This document shows positions 8,333 to 17,209 of a DNA stretch of 64,000 nt, one piece after another. Under the pieces are notes generated by a model. The model saw only the letters and a list, made by a program, of their open reading frames with translations, ran no database searches and had not been told where the DNA came from. Position numbers and translations under genes: made by a program. The DNA comes from Halobacteriales archaeon QS_8_69_26. GTDB taxonomy: Archaea; Halobacteriota; Halobacteria; Halobacteriales; SW-7-71-33. How positions within the stretch are numbered: the first letter of the stretch is position 1; every line of letters starts with the position of its first letter. The DNA lies in contig PXRX01000038.1 of NCBI GenBank assembly GCA_003023195.1, forward strand, positions 62,001 through 126,000, in the 5' to 3' direction.

Positions 8333-9337
8333 CTACTCCGGAGCGAGCGCCGCCAGGGTCCGGTCTATCTCCTCGAACGACGCCCCCCGGGGGAAGCTCA
8401 CGGCGAGGGAGTCGAGACCGTCGACTTCCTCGAATTTCCGGAGTTCCTCGCGGGCCCGTTCCGGGGTGCCCGAGGCACCCATCTCGTCCAGCAGTTCGTC
8501 CGGGAGGGCCTCCATGGCCCCGTCCCTGTCCCCGGACGCGTACTTCGCGGCTATCTCGTTGGCTTCCTCCTCGAACCCCTGCCGGGAGAGCGACTCGCGG
8601 TAGTACGTGCCCATCGCGCCGACGTAGAACACGAGGTGTTCGCGGGCCAGGCGGCGGGCCCGGTCGCCGTCGTCCAGGGCGCAGGTCCCGAGCGAGAGGG
8701 TGGCCGTCAGGTCGTCGACGTCCCGGTCGCCCAGGTCGGCCCCGCGCCGGAAGTCGTCCATTCGCTCGCGGAGACCGTCCGGCGTGAACAGGGTGGCGTG
8801 CCAGCCGTCGGCGAAGCGGCCACAGAGTTCGACCGCCTTCGGCCCCATGCCCGCGGCGTCGACCGCCGGCGGTTCCTCGGGCGGGTCACACCGGAGTCGA
8901 AAGCCCGAGAGGTTGAAGTACTCGCCCTCGTAGTCGACCTCCTCGCCGGACACGACCTGCCGGATCACGTCGATGGATTCGCGGGTGCGGCGCAGGGGGT
9001 TGCCGAAGTCCGCCCCGTGCCACCCCTCGACCACGATCGGTCCCGAGGGGCCGATGCCCAGGCGCATCCGACCGTCGGACACCTCCTGGAGCGTCACCGC
9101 GGTCTGTCCCAGGAGCGCCGGCGACCGCGAGTAGACGTTGACGATGCTCGTCCCCAGCCCCATCTCCGACGTCTCCTCTGCGACCCGGGTGAGTATGGGG
9201 ACGACGTTGCGCCCCCAGGTCTCGGGGATCCAGGCGCGCTCGTAGCCCAGTTCCTCGGCGCGAACAGCGATGTCGACGAACTCCTGAACGCTGTCCAGGG
9301 AGGCCACCGGGAGGTGGACGGTCCGTTTCGGGCTCAT
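8333..9337 (-). CDS. LLM-class, probably F420-dependent, oxidoreductase
   Basis: 334 residues with the luciferase-like TIM-barrel pattern: VASLDSVQEFVDIAVRAEE at the N-terminus, AWIPETWGRNVVPIL, LGTSIVNVYSRSPALL, VSDGRMRLGIGPSG and the C-terminal SGTPERAREEL. It matches the haloarchaeal F420-dependent subgroup (TIGR04024-like), so hydride transfer with coenzyme F420 or FMN is likely; the substrate is unknown. The ATG at 9337 overlaps the stop of the upstream SDR gene (ATGA), so the two are translated together and may act on one substrate. I rejected a longer reading from 9580 because it runs inside the SDR gene. Confidence 0.88.
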   Translation of the reverse strand: MSPKRTVHLPVASLDSVQEFVDIAVRAEELGYERAWIPETWGRNVVPILTRVAEETSEMGLGTSIVNVYSRSPALLGQTAVTLQEVSDGRMRLGIGPSGPIVVEGWHGADFGNPLRRTRESIDVIRQVVSGEEVDYEGEYFNLSGFRLRCDPPEEPPAVDAAGMGPKAVELCGRFADGWHATLFTPDGLRERMDDFRRGADLGDRDVDDLTATLSLGTCALDDGDRARRLAREHLVFYVGAMGTYYRESLSRQGFEEEANEIAAKYASGDRDGAMEALPDELLDEMGASGTPERAREELRKFEEVDGLDSLAVSFPRGASFEEIDRTLAALAPE

Positions 9338-10110
9338 AGTTCCGGTTCCTCCATGATGTCCGGAACCCCGCGGGGGGAGACGGTCTCGCCGGTGACGAAC
9401 GACGCCGCCCGCGAGGCGAGGAACTGCGTGACGTCGGCTATCTCCTCGCTCAGACCGATCCGGCGGTCCACCTCGTCCCGGTCGACGTCGTCGGCACTGA
9501 TCCCCATCTGCGAGGCGAGACCGGGCGTGGCGACGAACCCGGGTGCGACGCAGTTGACCCGGACGCCGTCGCCGGCCCACTCGAAGGCCATTGTGGACGT
9601 GAGGTTGATCACCGCGGCCTTCGCGGCGGCGTAGTGGCTCATGTACGGGGCCCCCTGCTGGCCGGCGACGCTGGAGAAGTTGACGACGGAGCCGCCGCCC
9701 TCCTTGAGGTGGGGGGCGGCCACCTGGCAGCAGTGGTAGGTGCCGGTCAGGTTGATCTCGACCACCGTCGACCAGCCGTTGGGCGAGAGGTCGTCGAACC
9801 CGACCATGAACGATGCGCCGGCGTTGTTGACCAGGACGTCGAGGCCGCCGAACTCCTCGACCGTCGCCTCGACCAGCGACTCGACGTCCTCCCGGTCGGT
9901 CACGTCACACTCCAGAGGGTTGGCCGAACCCGGCCGGTCGCTGTCGTTGATACCGTCCGCGACCGGTCCGACGTTGTCCATGTCCCGCGAACAGACGACT
10001 ACGTTCAATCCGTCGTCCGCGAACCGCTCAGCGATCACCTTCCCGATGCCCTGGCTCGCTCCGGTGACGATGGCCACGTCGCCGTCGACGCCGAACTGTT
10101 CGGTACTCAC
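9334..10110 (-). CDS. SDR-family oxidoreductase
   Basis: 258 residues, GTG start. The Rossmann glycine motif TGASQGIG (about residues 17-24), NNAG in DVLVNNAGASF, catalytic Ser in VVNFSSVAG and Tyr-Lys in YAAAK define a classical short-chain dehydrogenase. CSRD after strand 2 suggests NADP(H) preference. It probably reduces or oxidises a carbonyl or hydroxyl, as in FabG-like enzymes. It is first of a two-gene unit with the F420-type oxidoreductase (4-bp overlap). Confidence 0.9.
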   Translation of the reverse strand: MSTEQFGVDGDVAIVTGASQGIGKVIAERFADDGLNVVVCSRDMDNVGPVADGINDSDRPGSANPLECDVTDREDVESLVEATVEEFGGLDVLVNNAGASFMVGFDDLSPNGWSTVVEINLTGTYHCCQVAAPHLKEGGGSVVNFSSVAGQQGAPYMSHYAAAKAAVINLTSTMAFEWAGDGVRVNCVAPGFVATPGLASQMGISADDVDRDEVDRRIGLSEEIADVTQFLASRAASFVTGETVSPRGVPDIMEEPEL

Positions 10111-10253
10111 GGTCTCACCCCGTGCAGTCGCATCATGGGCGATGCGACGGGCGGCCGGGCGATAAAGCCCCCGACCGAGGATCCTTGCCCGCCGGTCGTC
10201 GCCCTCGGTTCCGAACCGGACCGGTTATTGCGGAGTCCACCCGACCACCGGGC

Positions 10254-10607
10254 ATGGACCGGACGGCTCGCTACGGGGTCGCTACGGTGGTCGCCGCCGT
10301 CGTCACGGGAGGCGTCGCGCTGGCTCACCCCTCGCCACCGCTCCTGGCGGGTATCCTCGTGACCTACGGCGTTGGTACGGCCGTCGCGCTCCGGTACCCG
10401 CCACTGATCTGGGGTGATCCCGACCGGGAGTGGGACAAGCGGGCCGTCGGCACCCTCAGCGGGGTCCTGACGTTCGGGTCGTTCTCGATGGCCGGCGGAG
10501 TCGCCGGCGACCCCCACTACGGTGCCGGGATCTTCGCCCTCGGACTGGGTGGATTCGGGGCCGCCGTCGGGGTCTGGCTCGCGGATACGTCGGACCTCGG
10601 GGGGTGA
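10254..10607 (+). CDS. Small membrane protein
   Basis: 117 residues with about four hydrophobic segments (residues 7-24, 30-47, 66-84, 92-110) joined by short loops, one containing PPLIWGDPDREWDKR. The ATG at 10254 has a TTATTG element about 28 bp upstream, consistent with a leaderless transcript. The family is not recognised. It converges with the Sir2 gene, and the palindrome at 10662-10681 lies between the two stops. Confidence 0.7.
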   Translation: MDRTARYGVATVVAAVVTGGVALAHPSPPLLAGILVTYGVGTAVALRYPPLIWGDPDREWDKRAVGTLSGVLTFGSFSMAGGVAGDPHYGAGIFALGLGGFGAAVGVWLADTSDLGG

Positions 10608-10661
10608 GGGGGCCGGAGTCGCGTCCGCAACCGGGGAGGGCGACACCCCCGTCGAGAGATT

Positions 10662-10681
10662 TTACGGTAAGCTTACTGTAA
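10662..10681. repeat. 20-bp paired-palindrome element, copy 1
   Basis: TTACGGTAA-GC-TTACTGTAA. Each 9-mer is itself a palindrome (TTAC-N-GTAA), and their centres are 11 bp apart, one helical turn. It lies between convergent genes (stops at 10607 and 10749). Confidence 0.7.
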
Positions 10682-10748
10682 ATCTGGATCGGGCTCCGCT
10701 ATACCCGGAGCCGTTCTCCAGCACCAACCGGGCGATCCTGGGGGTCGA

Positions 10749-11579
10749 TTATCCGGTGACCCGTTCGACCAGGTCCGGAAGTAGTTCGGTCACGTCGGCC
10801 CGGAAGACGTGGTCGGCGCGTCCGTCGTGGGGGGTGGAATCGAGGTTGACGACCGCCAGGGTTCCGTCGCGGGCGGCGATCCGTGGGAGCGAGGCGGCCG
10901 GTTCGACGGTCAGCGAGGAGCCGACCGCGAGGAAGACGTCTGCGTCCTCGGCCAGTCCGCGAGCCTCGGCCATCGCCCCGTCGGGCATCGACTCGCCGAA
11001 CAGGACCACGTCGGGCTTGTAGACGCCGCCACACTCCCCGCAGGTCGGCGGGAGTTCCCCGTCCCGTGCCCGTTCGAAGACTGGATCCGCCTGGACCCGT
11101 CGCCCACACCCCTGGCAGGCCACACGGGCGGCGGATCCGTGGAGTTCCACGACCCGGTCGGAGCCGGCCCCGGCGTGGAGGCCGTCGGTGTTCTGGGTGA
11201 CGACTGCGTCGAGGACGCCCGCCGACTCCAGGTCGGCCAGCGCCCGGTGGGCGGCGTTGGGCGCGAGGCCGTCGGGGCGCATGACCGACCGGAGTTCGAT
11301 CCGGTCGGCCCAGAACCCCGCCGGATCGGACCCGAAGCGCCCGTACCGGAAGTCCGCGGGATCGAACTCCCCGCCCCAGATACCGTCACCGGACGAAGTC
11401 CGGTTGCCAGACGAGCTACGCTCGTCGCTGTCGTCGCCGCGGAACGTGGGTACCCCCGATGCGGCGCTCACCCCGGCCCCCGTCAGTGCCGCCGCCGTGT
11501 CCGCGTCCCGGAGTTCCCCCGCGAGGGCGTCCAGGCCGGCGGCGTCACCGTCGGGTTCGTCCCGCCCGCCCTCGTCCAC
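10749..11579 (-). CDS. Sir2-family NAD-dependent protein deacylase
   Basis: 276 residues, GTG start. Sirtuin signatures: GAGVSAASGVPTFRG (NAD binding), TQNTDGLHAGAGS, catalytic His in VELHGS, a four-Cys zinc module (CQGC and CGEC) and GSSLTVEPA. It removes acyl groups from lysines, making nicotinamide and O-acyl-ADP-ribose. A short polar insert (SSSGNRTSSG) sits in the cofactor loop. The gene starts 2 bp after the stop of the presenilin-type protease gene, so they form one operon. Confidence 0.92.
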   Translation of the reverse strand: MDEGGRDEPDGDAAGLDALAGELRDADTAAALTGAGVSAASGVPTFRGDDSDERSSSGNRTSSGDGIWGGEFDPADFRYGRFGSDPAGFWADRIELRSVMRPDGLAPNAAHRALADLESAGVLDAVVTQNTDGLHAGAGSDRVVELHGSAARVACQGCGRRVQADPVFERARDGELPPTCGECGGVYKPDVVLFGESMPDGAMAEARGLAEDADVFLAVGSSLTVEPAASLPRIAARDGTLAVVNLDSTPHDGRADHVFRADVTELLPDLVERVTG

Positions 11580-11581
11580 GC

Positions 11582-12712
11582 TCAGATCCCCAGGGCGGCG
11601 GTGATGGGAACGTCGGCCAGGACCGCGCCGACGAGGTAGCCCCCGAGCACCCCGGCGTTCAGGGGCGGGAGGCCGGCGTGAACGCCTTCGAACTTGTTGG
11701 CGATCAACAGCAGGGCACCGAGGCCGACGACGCCGCCGACCAGGGCCCCGATCGCGGGGAGGTTGGCGTTCAGCGCCTCGACCACGACCGGCGCGTCGAG
11801 GAAGTGTCCGGCGCTGACCGCCAGCATGCCGGGGATGATCGCGTCGCCGAGGCCGAGGAACGTTACCGGGAGGTTCCCCTCGCCGGAGTCCCCGGCCCCG
11901 GTGTAGCGGTCCTGATCCTCCGTATCACCCGGGTCGTCGGGTCCCGCCAGGTCGTCGTCTCCCGCTGTTTCGCCGGTGGCGTCGGCGTTCGCGTCCACCT
12001 CCTCCTCGTCCTTCGGCCCGATCCCCAGGTCGTCGAGTTCGACCAGCGAGAACTCCAGGGTGTAGGGGACGACGTACATCATCGGGGCCTTCAGCTCCCC
12101 CAGGCCGCCCGCGAGTTCCTGCATGTGCCCGGAGACGTAGACGCTGTAGGCGTCGTAGCCCGCCCAGGCGACGAGCAGGATCACGATGGGGAGTGGCGCG
12201 AAACTCAACCCCATCATCGGGATTATCACCGCCCCGCCGACCACGGCGGCGACGTCCACGACGTACCACTCGGGGTAGACCCACAGGACGACGACCGTCA
12301 CCCCCGCGGCCGCGAGCGCGAGCGGACTGGTCGGGACACCGGCCACGTGGGTGCCGTAGCCCATGACGACGAACAGGTCGCCGACCAGCATCCCGAAGAC
12401 CCCCAGCATGTACAGTCGGATCAACTGCATCCCGTAGCCCAGCCGCTGGGCGGCGATGGTGATGGCCGTGAACGCGACGATGATGACCGCGAAGTAGCCC
12501 ACGTTGGCCACCGACTCCGGGTCCTCGAAGGCGACGATACCCGCCGCCTCTATCTCGTTCGTCAGCGCCAGCCCACCCAGGACCGTCGCCAGGTAGAGCA
12601 CTCCCAGTCCCAGCGGCGGGAGCACCCGCGAGAGGTCCCACCCGTCGGCCGCGGTCGCGTCCTCGGTCTCGGCCGTCGCCGACACCGGCCAGGCCGCCGG
12701 CCCGGTGCTCAC
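11582..12712 (-). CDS. Presenilin/signal-peptide-peptidase-type intramembrane aspartyl protease (PSH)
   Basis: 376 residues, GTG start, about nine transmembrane segments. The two catalytic aspartates are in GYDAYSVY (sixth helix) and GLGDAIIPG (seventh), and GLPPLNAG replaces the PAL motif of the ninth helix. A long acidic cytoplasmic loop of about 60 residues separates the two Asp helices, as in archaeal homologues. It should cleave transmembrane helices or leftover signal peptides. It shares an operon with the Sir2-like gene. PPLN in place of PAL is a variation worth noting. Confidence 0.88.
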   Translation of the reverse strand: MSTGPAAWPVSATAETEDATAADGWDLSRVLPPLGLGVLYLATVLGGLALTNEIEAAGIVAFEDPESVANVGYFAVIIVAFTAITIAAQRLGYGMQLIRLYMLGVFGMLVGDLFVVMGYGTHVAGVPTSPLALAAAGVTVVVLWVYPEWYVVDVAAVVGGAVIIPMMGLSFAPLPIVILLVAWAGYDAYSVYVSGHMQELAGGLGELKAPMMYVVPYTLEFSLVELDDLGIGPKDEEEVDANADATGETAGDDDLAGPDDPGDTEDQDRYTGAGDSGEGNLPVTFLGLGDAIIPGMLAVSAGHFLDAPVVVEALNANLPAIGALVGGVVGLGALLLIANKFEGVHAGLPPLNAGVLGGYLVGAVLADVPITAALGI

Positions 12713-12816
12713 CGTCGATCCCCCCAGTTCGATCGTGACGCGTGCATGGTCGGTACCAGAGAGGGTGGCGGGAAAACTCCCGCGGTCCTAACCAAGTGGC
12801 ATTATATTAGAAAAAT

Positions 12817-12960
12817 ATGGCTTCTGAGAGACCTGGTGCTACTATAACTATTGAGTCGGAAAGTGATAAGACATCAGTCCGACAACATTTGGCGCCATCC
12901 AGACAAACTGTCGTTCACCTCACCCCGGAAGGTGTCAAGGTAGATCTAGCTTGGGTATGA
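12817..12960 (+). CDS. Possible 47-residue protein
   Basis: An open frame from ATG at 12817 to TGA at 12960, polar, with segments TITIESESDKTSVR and TVVHLTPEGVKVDL. An AT-rich element, ATTATATTAG (12801-12810), lies just before it. It resembles a small soluble protein with a beta-rich C-terminus but matches no family I know. It sits alone in the low-GC island, so it could be a fragment. Confidence 0.3.
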   Translation: MASERPGATITIESESDKTSVRQHLAPSRQTVVHLTPEGVKVDLAWV

Positions 12961-13080
12961 ATTAATATTCGGACACGGTTCGAAACGCACCGGTCATAAT
13001 CTAACTTTTATATGTTATTGGACTATTCTGATTGCGATATAATATCTAATTATCTACATAATCAATCTAATAGTTAAAAC

Positions 13081-13590
13081 TCATGAAATTGAGACCCAGA
13101 AATCGACATTATTGGCCCGTATTGTGATAGTTAGTAAATATTGACTGTTATAGATCCATTCATGTTCAACATTTAGGTCATTTGTTTCGACAAATATGGT
13201 CGCTTCACTATTCAGGGCCTCTACTTTACGATACTGTTTCTCTGCCCTTGAGGAAAGCTCCAGATCCGCACTGAAGGTGGATCTATCTCCTTCTGGTTCG
13301 ATCGTTATATTCGCCTCAACAGGCGTTCCTTGGAAGTTCCTGACATGCAAATCGTCCGTCTCTTTTGTTACCGGAGGAGGTGTAGATGTACTCGTTGGGG
13401 TGGAGGTCGTTGTGGGTGTGCTGGTCGATGTATATGTGCGAGAAGCCTCTGTAGTGTTTGGTTGTGTCTGGTTCTGTGATCGAGAGGTAGTGGCTGGAGA
13501 ACTATCTTGTCTCTCTTGGCCTTTAGATAAACAGCCCGGTATAAGTACTACACCTGGTAATATCTTTGAAATATATTCTCTGCGCTTCAT
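13081..13590 (-). CDS. Predicted lipoprotein with Thr/Ser-rich linker
   Basis: 169 residues from the ATG at 13590 (MKRREYISK). A short basic N-region and hydrophobic stretch lead to a lipobox ending IPGC (about residue 19), so export and lipid anchoring are expected. A Thr/Ser/Pro linker of about 40 residues, probably glycosylated, follows, then a beta-rich domain of about 95 residues (ANITIEPEGDRSTFSADLEL). The layout matches many haloarchaeal surface lipoproteins of unknown role. Codon use is AT-rich, unlike the neighbours, so transfer is likely. Confidence 0.75.
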   Translation of the reverse strand: MKRREYISKILPGVVLIPGCLSKGQERQDSSPATTSRSQNQTQPNTTEASRTYTSTSTPTTTSTPTSTSTPPPVTKETDDLHVRNFQGTPVEANITIEPEGDRSTFSADLELSSRAEKQYRKVEALNSEATIFVETNDLNVEHEWIYNSQYLLTITIRANNVDFWVSIS

Positions 13591-13971
13591 GTATCTCACT
13601 GGGGCCGAGATATTTAAATGCTTTGTGTCGATATGACCACGGTATATCAAGGTTTGTTAAATTTCACTTATTTTCTCCGATGGCCATATAGCATCGGTTG
13701 TCGGTTCATGATCACCGGTGCCCTCAGATGCTGAACGGGTGGACACCAAACAATGGAAAATGGAAAACCGCTGGTCAATTATTACGGTATAGAGTGGTAT
13801 AAAAAGGGGAATATCTGTGAGGGACTGATTCCGGCGGCAATCCACCGGGTGCGTTCTAGAATTCAAAATCTGATCCTAATCCCGGACCGAGAGGCAAAAA
13901 CGCCCACTTGGTCTACACAGTGTGAATCTCTGGGTGGTCGTAAGACACACTTCGTTGGGGTCGTCCAGAGT
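13591..13971. other. AT-rich gap without a supported gene
   Basis: About 380 bp holding TATA-like stretches (TATTTTCTCC, GTATAAAAAGGGG) but no convincing gene. A rightward open frame from 13753 begins MENGKPLVNYYGIEWYKKG but soon runs antisense through the acyl-CoA dehydrogenase gene, so at most it is the head of a truncated gene. Confidence 0.4.
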
Positions 13972-15186
13972 TCACTCCCCGAAGCGGGGCAGGTTCGCCA
14001 GTTCCCCGGTCGGGGGATCCTGCAGGAACTCGCGGGCGATAGACCGGAGGTGGACCTCGTCGGGGCCGTCGAAGATCCGGAACTGGCGGACGTTCTCGTA
14101 GAAGTCCGCCAGGGGGAGGTCCTTGGAGATGCCCGCGCCGCCACACACCTGGACGGCGGTGTCGACCGACTCCTGGACGACGTTGGCGGTGAAGTACTTC
14201 GAGGCCGCGACCTCGATCCGGGCCTCGTTGCCGGCGGCTATCTCGCGTGCGGCGTGGCGGACCATGGTGCGGGCCGCGTGGAGGTCGGTGTGCCGGCGCG
14301 CGAGTTCGAACCGGAGCGACTGCTTGTCGGACAGGCGGTCCCCGAAGGCCTCGCGTTCGCTGGCGTAGGCGAAGGCGATGTCGAGGGCGCGTTCGGCCAG
14401 GCCCGCGAAGCGCATGCAGTGGGTCAGGCGGGCCGGCCCGAGACGCTGCTGGGCGATCACGAACCCGGCGTTCTCCGCGCCGATGAGGTTCTCCGCGGGG
14501 ACCCGGACGCCGTCGAGTTTCAGTTCGGCGTGGCCCAGTCCCATCCCGCCCCCGCCGAGGTGTGGGATGTCCCGAACCACCTCCAGGCCGTCGGCGTCCC
14601 GGGGAACCAGGATGATCGACGTGCCCGAGTAGGGGTGCTCGTCCATGTCGGTGCGGGCCATCACGAGGTACACCGAGGCCGACCCGCCGTTGGTGGCCCA
14701 CCACTTGTGGCCGTCGATGACCCACTCGTCGCCGTCCTTCTCGGCGGTGGTCTTGAGCATCTTCGGGTCCGATCCACCGCCTGCGGGTGGTTCTGTCATG
14801 GCGAAGGCGGAACTGATCTCGCCCTCGACCAGCGGCGGGAGCCACCGCTCCTTCTGGTCCTCGGTCCCGACCATCTCCAGGGTGTGGATGTTGCCCTCGT
14901 CCGGGGCGTCGACCCGGAGTGCGGGCGGGCCGAGGAGGCTCCGGCCCGCCGCCTCGAACACCGGGAGCGCCGACCGCAGGTCCAGGCCCAGGCCGCCGTA
15001 CTCCTCGTCGACCTGGGGGGCGTAGATGCCCCGCTCCTTCGCCTCCTCCCGCAGGGCCGCCAGTTCCTCCGGCGTCGGCGCCCGGTCGCCGAGCAGTTCC
15101 CGCTCCTTCGGGATCACCACCTCGTCGACGAACTCCCTGGTCCGGGCCGCAAGTCCGGTGCCCCGCTCGGGGTCGTCGTAGTCCAT
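13972..15186 (-). CDS. Acyl-CoA dehydrogenase family protein (ACAD10/11-like)
   Basis: 404 residues. FAD-dependent acyl-CoA dehydrogenase fold: FAMTEPPAGGGSDPKML, WVIDGHKWWATNGG, and near the end QVCGGAGISKDLPLADFYE and RIFDGPDEVH. The last segments are typical of the ACAD10/11 (FadE36-like) branch. In that branch the enzyme works with a kinase that phosphorylates 4-hydroxyacyl-CoA, and the dehydrogenase-fold domain then eliminates phosphate to give enoyl-CoA. Such a kinase is encoded about 0.9 kb away on the other strand (16045-17118). The promoter lies in the 128-bp divergent gap. Confidence 0.88.
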   Translation of the reverse strand: MDYDDPERGTGLAARTREFVDEVVIPKERELLGDRAPTPEELAALREEAKERGIYAPQVDEEYGGLGLDLRSALPVFEAAGRSLLGPPALRVDAPDEGNIHTLEMVGTEDQKERWLPPLVEGEISSAFAMTEPPAGGGSDPKMLKTTAEKDGDEWVIDGHKWWATNGGSASVYLVMARTDMDEHPYSGTSIILVPRDADGLEVVRDIPHLGGGGMGLGHAELKLDGVRVPAENLIGAENAGFVIAQQRLGPARLTHCMRFAGLAERALDIAFAYASEREAFGDRLSDKQSLRFELARRHTDLHAARTMVRHAAREIAAGNEARIEVAASKYFTANVVQESVDTAVQVCGGAGISKDLPLADFYENVRQFRIFDGPDEVHLRSIAREFLQDPPTGELANLPRFGE

Positions 15187-15314
15187 GGACCCGGTTCGTC
15201 GGCCGGGACCAAAAGGGTTGATCCGAACGGATCGGTCGGAACTCGGACCGAGACTCCAGCGGTGGATCCGGACCGCCGATCGGGGCCCGGTGTGCGGCCC
15301 GAACGTGTCCGTCC

Positions 15315-15881
15315 GTGCGAAGAGGTTTTATCGGAGGGGTCGAACGGGGAACCACGGCGCGCCGCAGGCACCGGTTCTCCGAGGCACCGCTCGGCGTCAA
15401 GACCCTGGCCTTCCTCGTCGGCCTCGACGGCGTCGTCGCCATCATCACGGGGATGGGGATCGGTATCGACGGGTGGGCGTTCTTCCGGACGACCGAGGTG
15501 GGTGTCCGCGACGCGCCCCCTGTCGACCGGGTGGTCCGCGACGACGGTACCGTCGTCACCGGGGACCCCGGCGAGGAACTCGAACGGATCTACCGATCCA
15601 TCGACGTCCTCGACCGTGACCCCCCGCCCTCCCGGAAAATGGCGCGGGCGGCGGCCGCCCTCCTCGCCCCCGAGGAGGCGCTGGTGGCGGAGGAAAACGT
15701 AAAGCGCTGGACCCGGCGGTTCCCAGACCGGTCGCTGGCGCCGCCGGAGGTCCGTCGCACGGACGAGGGCCTGGTGCTGACGTTCTGGACCAGGACGACA
15801 GGACGAGGGGTCTACGCGACGGAGTGGCGAGTGACCGCGACGGGGGACTACGACGTTCGGTGGGAACGGATCACGGACTGA
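15315..15881 (+). CDS. Unknown protein with one N-terminal membrane segment
   Basis: Up to 188 residues; the start is unsure. GTG at 15315 precedes a TTTTAT element (15326) that would be the TATA box of a later start, so the N-terminus is probably shorter. A hydrophobic segment (LAFLVGLDGVVAIITG) is followed by a soluble acidic/basic domain with WTRRFPDRSLAPPEVRR and a C-terminal beta hairpin (GLVLTFWTRTT, ATEWRVTAT). No family recognised. It lies between the acyl-CoA dehydrogenase and its probable partner kinase. Confidence 0.55.
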   Translation: MRRGFIGGVERGTTARRRHRFSEAPLGVKTLAFLVGLDGVVAIITGMGIGIDGWAFFRTTEVGVRDAPPVDRVVRDDGTVVTGDPGEELERIYRSIDVLDRDPPPSRKMARAAAALLAPEEALVAEENVKRWTRRFPDRSLAPPEVRRTDEGLVLTFWTRTTGRGVYATEWRVTATGDYDVRWERITD

Positions 15882-16044
15882 CGGGGCCGAACGTCCCCGG
15901 TGGTCCCGCGACTGTCGACCGGCGGACGCGGAGACAGTGGCGGGGACGCGGCGACCGGGACCGTGGCGAGGACGGAACGGCTGACCGCGGACCGGAGCGC
16001 GACAGGGCGGTGGCTATTCGTACCCCGAAACCGTTCCCCGACAC

Positions 16045-17118
16045 ATGGCCGACGACGCCTCCGAGGAGTACTTCGACCGGCTCGTCGACGAGTCCGCACT
16101 CCGGGCGTACCTGGCGGACGAACTCGGTCGCGCCGAGGAGTTCTCCGTCGAGCGCCACGCCGCGGGCCACTCGAACGAGACGCTGTTTCTCACCTGGGGC
16201 GACCGGGACCTCGTCCTGCGGCGACCGCCGCCGGGAGAGACGGCCGACACCGCCCACGACGTGCTCCGGGAGTACCGTGTGATCGACGCCCTCCAGGACA
16301 CCGAGGTGCCGGTCCCGCCCACGGTGCTGGCCTGCGACGACGAGTCGGTGCTCGGTGCGGACTTCTACGTCATGGAGCGGACCGGGGGGGACGTGATCCG
16401 CGACGAGGAACCCGACCGGTTCGCCACCCCCGAACAGCGCCGGGGGATCGGCCACGAACTCGTCGACACGCTGGCGGCGGTCCACGACCTGGACCACGAG
16501 GCAATGGGGCTGGGCGAGTTCGGCTACCCCGAGGGGTTCGCGGAGCGCCAGGTCCGCCGGTGGTCCGAGCAGTTGACCTGGGCCTTCCAGACCACCGTCG
16601 AACGCCGGGAGGTGCCGGCGCTGTACGAGGTGATGGAGTGGCTGGGGGACAACGCCCCCGAGGACCACCCGCACACCCTCGTCCACGGCGACTTCAAACT
16701 CGACAACGTCATGTTCGCGCCCGGGACGCCCCCGGAACTGGTGGCCGTCTTCGACTGGGAGATGTCCACGCTGGGTGACCCCCGGACCGACCTGGGGTGG
16801 ATGCTGTCCTACTGGCGGGACCCGAAGGACGAGGACGCCGTCCTCCCCGACCTCACGCCGACGCTCACGGCCCGGGAGGGGTACCCGACCCGCCGGGAAC
16901 TCGTCGACCGCTGGGAGGAGCGGACCGGCCTGGCGTACGAACACGACCGCTTCTACCGGACGCTCGCGGTCTACAAGCTTGCGGGACTGGGGGAGATGTT
17001 CCTGGCCCGCTACGTGCAGGGCAACGCCGACGACCCGCTCTACCCGAAGATGGAGTGGGCCGTCCCCCAACTGGCCGAGCGAGCACAGCGGATCATAGAG
17101 GGCGAGGAACCGCTCTGA
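16045..17118 (+). CDS. Phosphotransferase (APH fold), ACAD10/11 kinase-domain type
   Basis: 357 residues. Aminoglycoside-phosphotransferase/choline-kinase fold: NETLFLTWGDRDLVLRRPP (nucleotide-binding Lys replaced by Arg in this type), catalytic loop LVHGDFKLDNVMF and metal-binding DWEMSTLGDP. FYVMERTGG and ADDPLYPKMEW are typical of the ACAD10/11-linked branch rather than antibiotic kinases. The expected role is ATP-dependent phosphorylation of 4-hydroxyacyl-CoA for the acyl-CoA dehydrogenase partner at 13972-15186. Confidence 0.85.
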   Translation: MADDASEEYFDRLVDESALRAYLADELGRAEEFSVERHAAGHSNETLFLTWGDRDLVLRRPPPGETADTAHDVLREYRVIDALQDTEVPVPPTVLACDDESVLGADFYVMERTGGDVIRDEEPDRFATPEQRRGIGHELVDTLAAVHDLDHEAMGLGEFGYPEGFAERQVRRWSEQLTWAFQTTVERREVPALYEVMEWLGDNAPEDHPHTLVHGDFKLDNVMFAPGTPPELVAVFDWEMSTLGDPRTDLGWMLSYWRDPKDEDAVLPDLTPTLTAREGYPTRRELVDRWEERTGLAYEHDRFYRTLAVYKLAGLGEMFLARYVQGNADDPLYPKMEWAVPQLAERAQRIIEGEEPL

Positions 17119-17209
17119 TTCCTCCGGGGACAGAGGCCGCTGGCTCACGGTCGAAACCCGGGGGATCGAAGCCGACGGCTCGGGGTGATCCTTGAGGGAT
17201 GTCGGTCCG

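Larger units (their letters stand above)
12780..13970. other. Low-GC island
   Basis: From about 12780 to 13970 base composition falls well below the flanking DNA, with runs such as AATTAATATTCGG and GATATAATATCTAATTATC. It holds one lipoprotein gene and one possible 47-codon gene and otherwise no clear coding. This suggests acquired DNA or the remains of an element. No att repeats or integrase are visible. Confidence 0.6.

Noticed and set aside
10662-10681. Paired palindrome as a transcription terminator
   Set aside because: It has no U-rich tract, and copies at 37372 and 53925 lie upstream of genes, so terminator function is not general.
13657-13866. A 69-codon leftward frame in the low-GC gap
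   Set aside because: It has no coding pattern or motif and no good start; it lies between TATA-like stretches.
13753-15702. A 649-codon rightward frame across the acyl-CoA dehydrogenase gene
   Set aside because: Past the first 60 residues it is antisense to a clear enzyme and low-complexity. Only the start, in the low-GC gap, might be a gene remnant.
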